In this document: in pieces, positions 24,738-25,197 of the stretch
How positions within the stretch are numbered: the first letter of the stretch is position 1
Layout: each line of letters opens with the position of its first letter
Assembly (NCBI GenBank): GCA_025453735.1
Contig: JALOPY010000001.1
Coordinates: 1-25,197 of the forward strand
Length of the DNA: 25,197 nucleotides
From: a bacterium
GTDB lineage: Bacteria > Zhuqueibacterota > Zhuqueibacteria > Thermofontimicrobiales > Thermofontimicrobiaceae
Direction of reading: 5' to 3'
Translations under genes and position numbers: made by a program
The notes under the pieces: generated by a model
What the model was told of the DNA's origin: nothing
What the model saw: only the letters and a program-made list of their open reading frames with translations
Databases searched by the model: none

Positions 24738-24770
24738 ACAGATTCCATCGCTCCAAGCGATGGAATCTGT
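24738..24770. repeat. Perfect 15-bp inverted repeat between HMG-CoA reductase and mevalonate kinase
   Basis: ACAGATTCCATCGCT (24738-24752) pairs perfectly with AGCGATGGAATCTGT (24756-24770), with a 3-nt loop CCA. Neither strand carries a T-run after it, so it is not a classical intrinsic terminator. It could be a dispersed palindromic element, a terminator of another type, or an mRNA stabiliser. Confidence 0.7.
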
Positions 24771-24798
24771 GTAAAATTCGAAAGCTGAATGAGCATGA

Positions 24799-25197
24799 CT
24801 ATTCAGTCTTGCTAATGTTTTTTTTCTTCCCATTATTCTGTTTTTGCTGTTCCTGCTTTTCCCGAATTAAAAATTGTTTCAAGATCTGCTTTGCCCGATC
24901 ATATCGGACGCGGCCCTCATGCGCCATTTGATTGGCGACTTTAATTGCCATTTCTCCAATCGCGCCGGCAAAGACAGCAACGTTACGTGCGTGGAGCGTC
25001 ATGTGTCCTCTTTGAATCCCTTCCGTCGCTAATGTCCAGATCGCCGAAAAATTTTGGAGCAAGCCAGCCGCACCGCAGATCTCAGCCAGTTCCCTACTGG
25101 TTTTCACTTTCATTAATTTTAGCAAAATTTTCACTCCGGGATGAATCGAAGTGACGCCGCCAACGATTCCGAGCGACATCGGGATTTCCATTTCTCC
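24799..25197 (-). CDS. Class II (degradative-type) 3-hydroxy-3-methylglutaryl-CoA reductase, C-terminal part
   Basis: The last 132 codons are in the window; the N-terminal part lies beyond the right edge. The frame reads GEMEIPMSLGIVGGVTSIHP, the conserved region before the small domain of class II enzymes, then SRELAEICGAAGLLQNFSAI, then ATEGIQRGHMTLHARN. The His of RGHM matches the catalytic His of the family. A Lys/Gln-rich tail (residues about 115 onward) follows. The family interconverts HMG-CoA and mevalonate; class II enzymes are found in bacteria and some archaea. Next to mevalonate kinase it almost surely works in mevalonate synthesis. Whether it uses NADH or NADPH cannot be told from this part. 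Confidence 0.92.
   Translation of the reverse strand, partial: GEMEIPMSLGIVGGVTSIHPGVKILLKLMKVKTSRELAEICGAAGLLQNFSAIWTLATEGIQRGHMTLHARNVAVFAGAIGEMAIKVANQMAHEGRVRYDRAKQILKQFLIREKQEQQKQNNGKKKNISKTE

Noticed and set aside
1..25197. CRISPR arrays, tRNA, rRNA, transposases, toxin-antitoxin or phage genes
   Set aside because: None was seen: no regularly spaced repeats, no recombinase or transposase motifs and no RNA gene signatures on reading through.

Overview
The window is 25.2 kb of accessory-type chromosome, most likely from an uncultured or poorly studied Gram-negative bacterium of the wider FCB group (candidate division KSB1, Calditrichota and Zixibacteria are the kind of lineage I have in mind). 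The grounds are a GWxTD-domain protein, a PorV/FadL-type barrel, a PorP/SprF-like barrel, FlgD-like secretion-tail folds, numerous lipoproteins, and a class II HMG-CoA reductase. This placement is inference from gene content. No rRNA, tRNA, CRISPR array or insertion sequence was seen.

Positions 1-18,729 (all + strand) look like one large envelope machine. It opens with the tail of an exported protein (1-207) and a PorP/SprF-like outer-membrane barrel that ends in a FlgD-like Ig fold (224-2029). A proton-channel set follows: an ExbB/TolQ/MotA-type protein with two Big/Ig-like domains at its C-terminus (2106-3758), two ExbD/TolR-like proteins with a nearly identical membrane segment (3878-4294, 4307-4780), and a TonB-like anchored protein (4780-5796). 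Next come six divergent tandem paralogues of a TPR-type exported protein, five of them lipoproteins (5892-7262, 7285-8805, 8842-10473, 11706-13190, 13190-14689, 14697-16172). They are split 3+3 by a small secreted protein (10567-11259) and a 446-bp spacer. All six share the signature W-D-x-G-N-[I/L]. A lipoprotein with a Tyr/Trp-rich block (16333-17355) and a PorV/FadL-like barrel (17371-18660) end the region, just before a strong intrinsic terminator (18686-18729).

Positions 18,747-21,789 hold a TPR+GWxTD exported protein and, overlapping its end, an RmlD-like extended SDR started from TTG.

Positions 21,894-25,197 are on the opposite strand and read, in transcription order: class II HMG-CoA reductase (partial), mevalonate kinase, UbiX, UbiD. 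Mevalonate kinase and UbiX are joined by an ATGA overlap. A mevalonate kinase packed with a prenyl-FMN synthase and a prenyl-FMN decarboxylase is what the archaeal anhydromevalonate-phosphate route to isopentenyl phosphate would need, so this may be a bacterial version of that route.

The main candidate for an undescribed system is 224-18,660. It combines one ExbB-like and two ExbD-like subunits (the stoichiometry of the Myxococcus Agl motor) with outer-membrane parts resembling type IX secretion barrels and a six-member TPR lipoprotein array. Its function (gliding, secretion or envelope energisation) cannot be decided from sequence alone.
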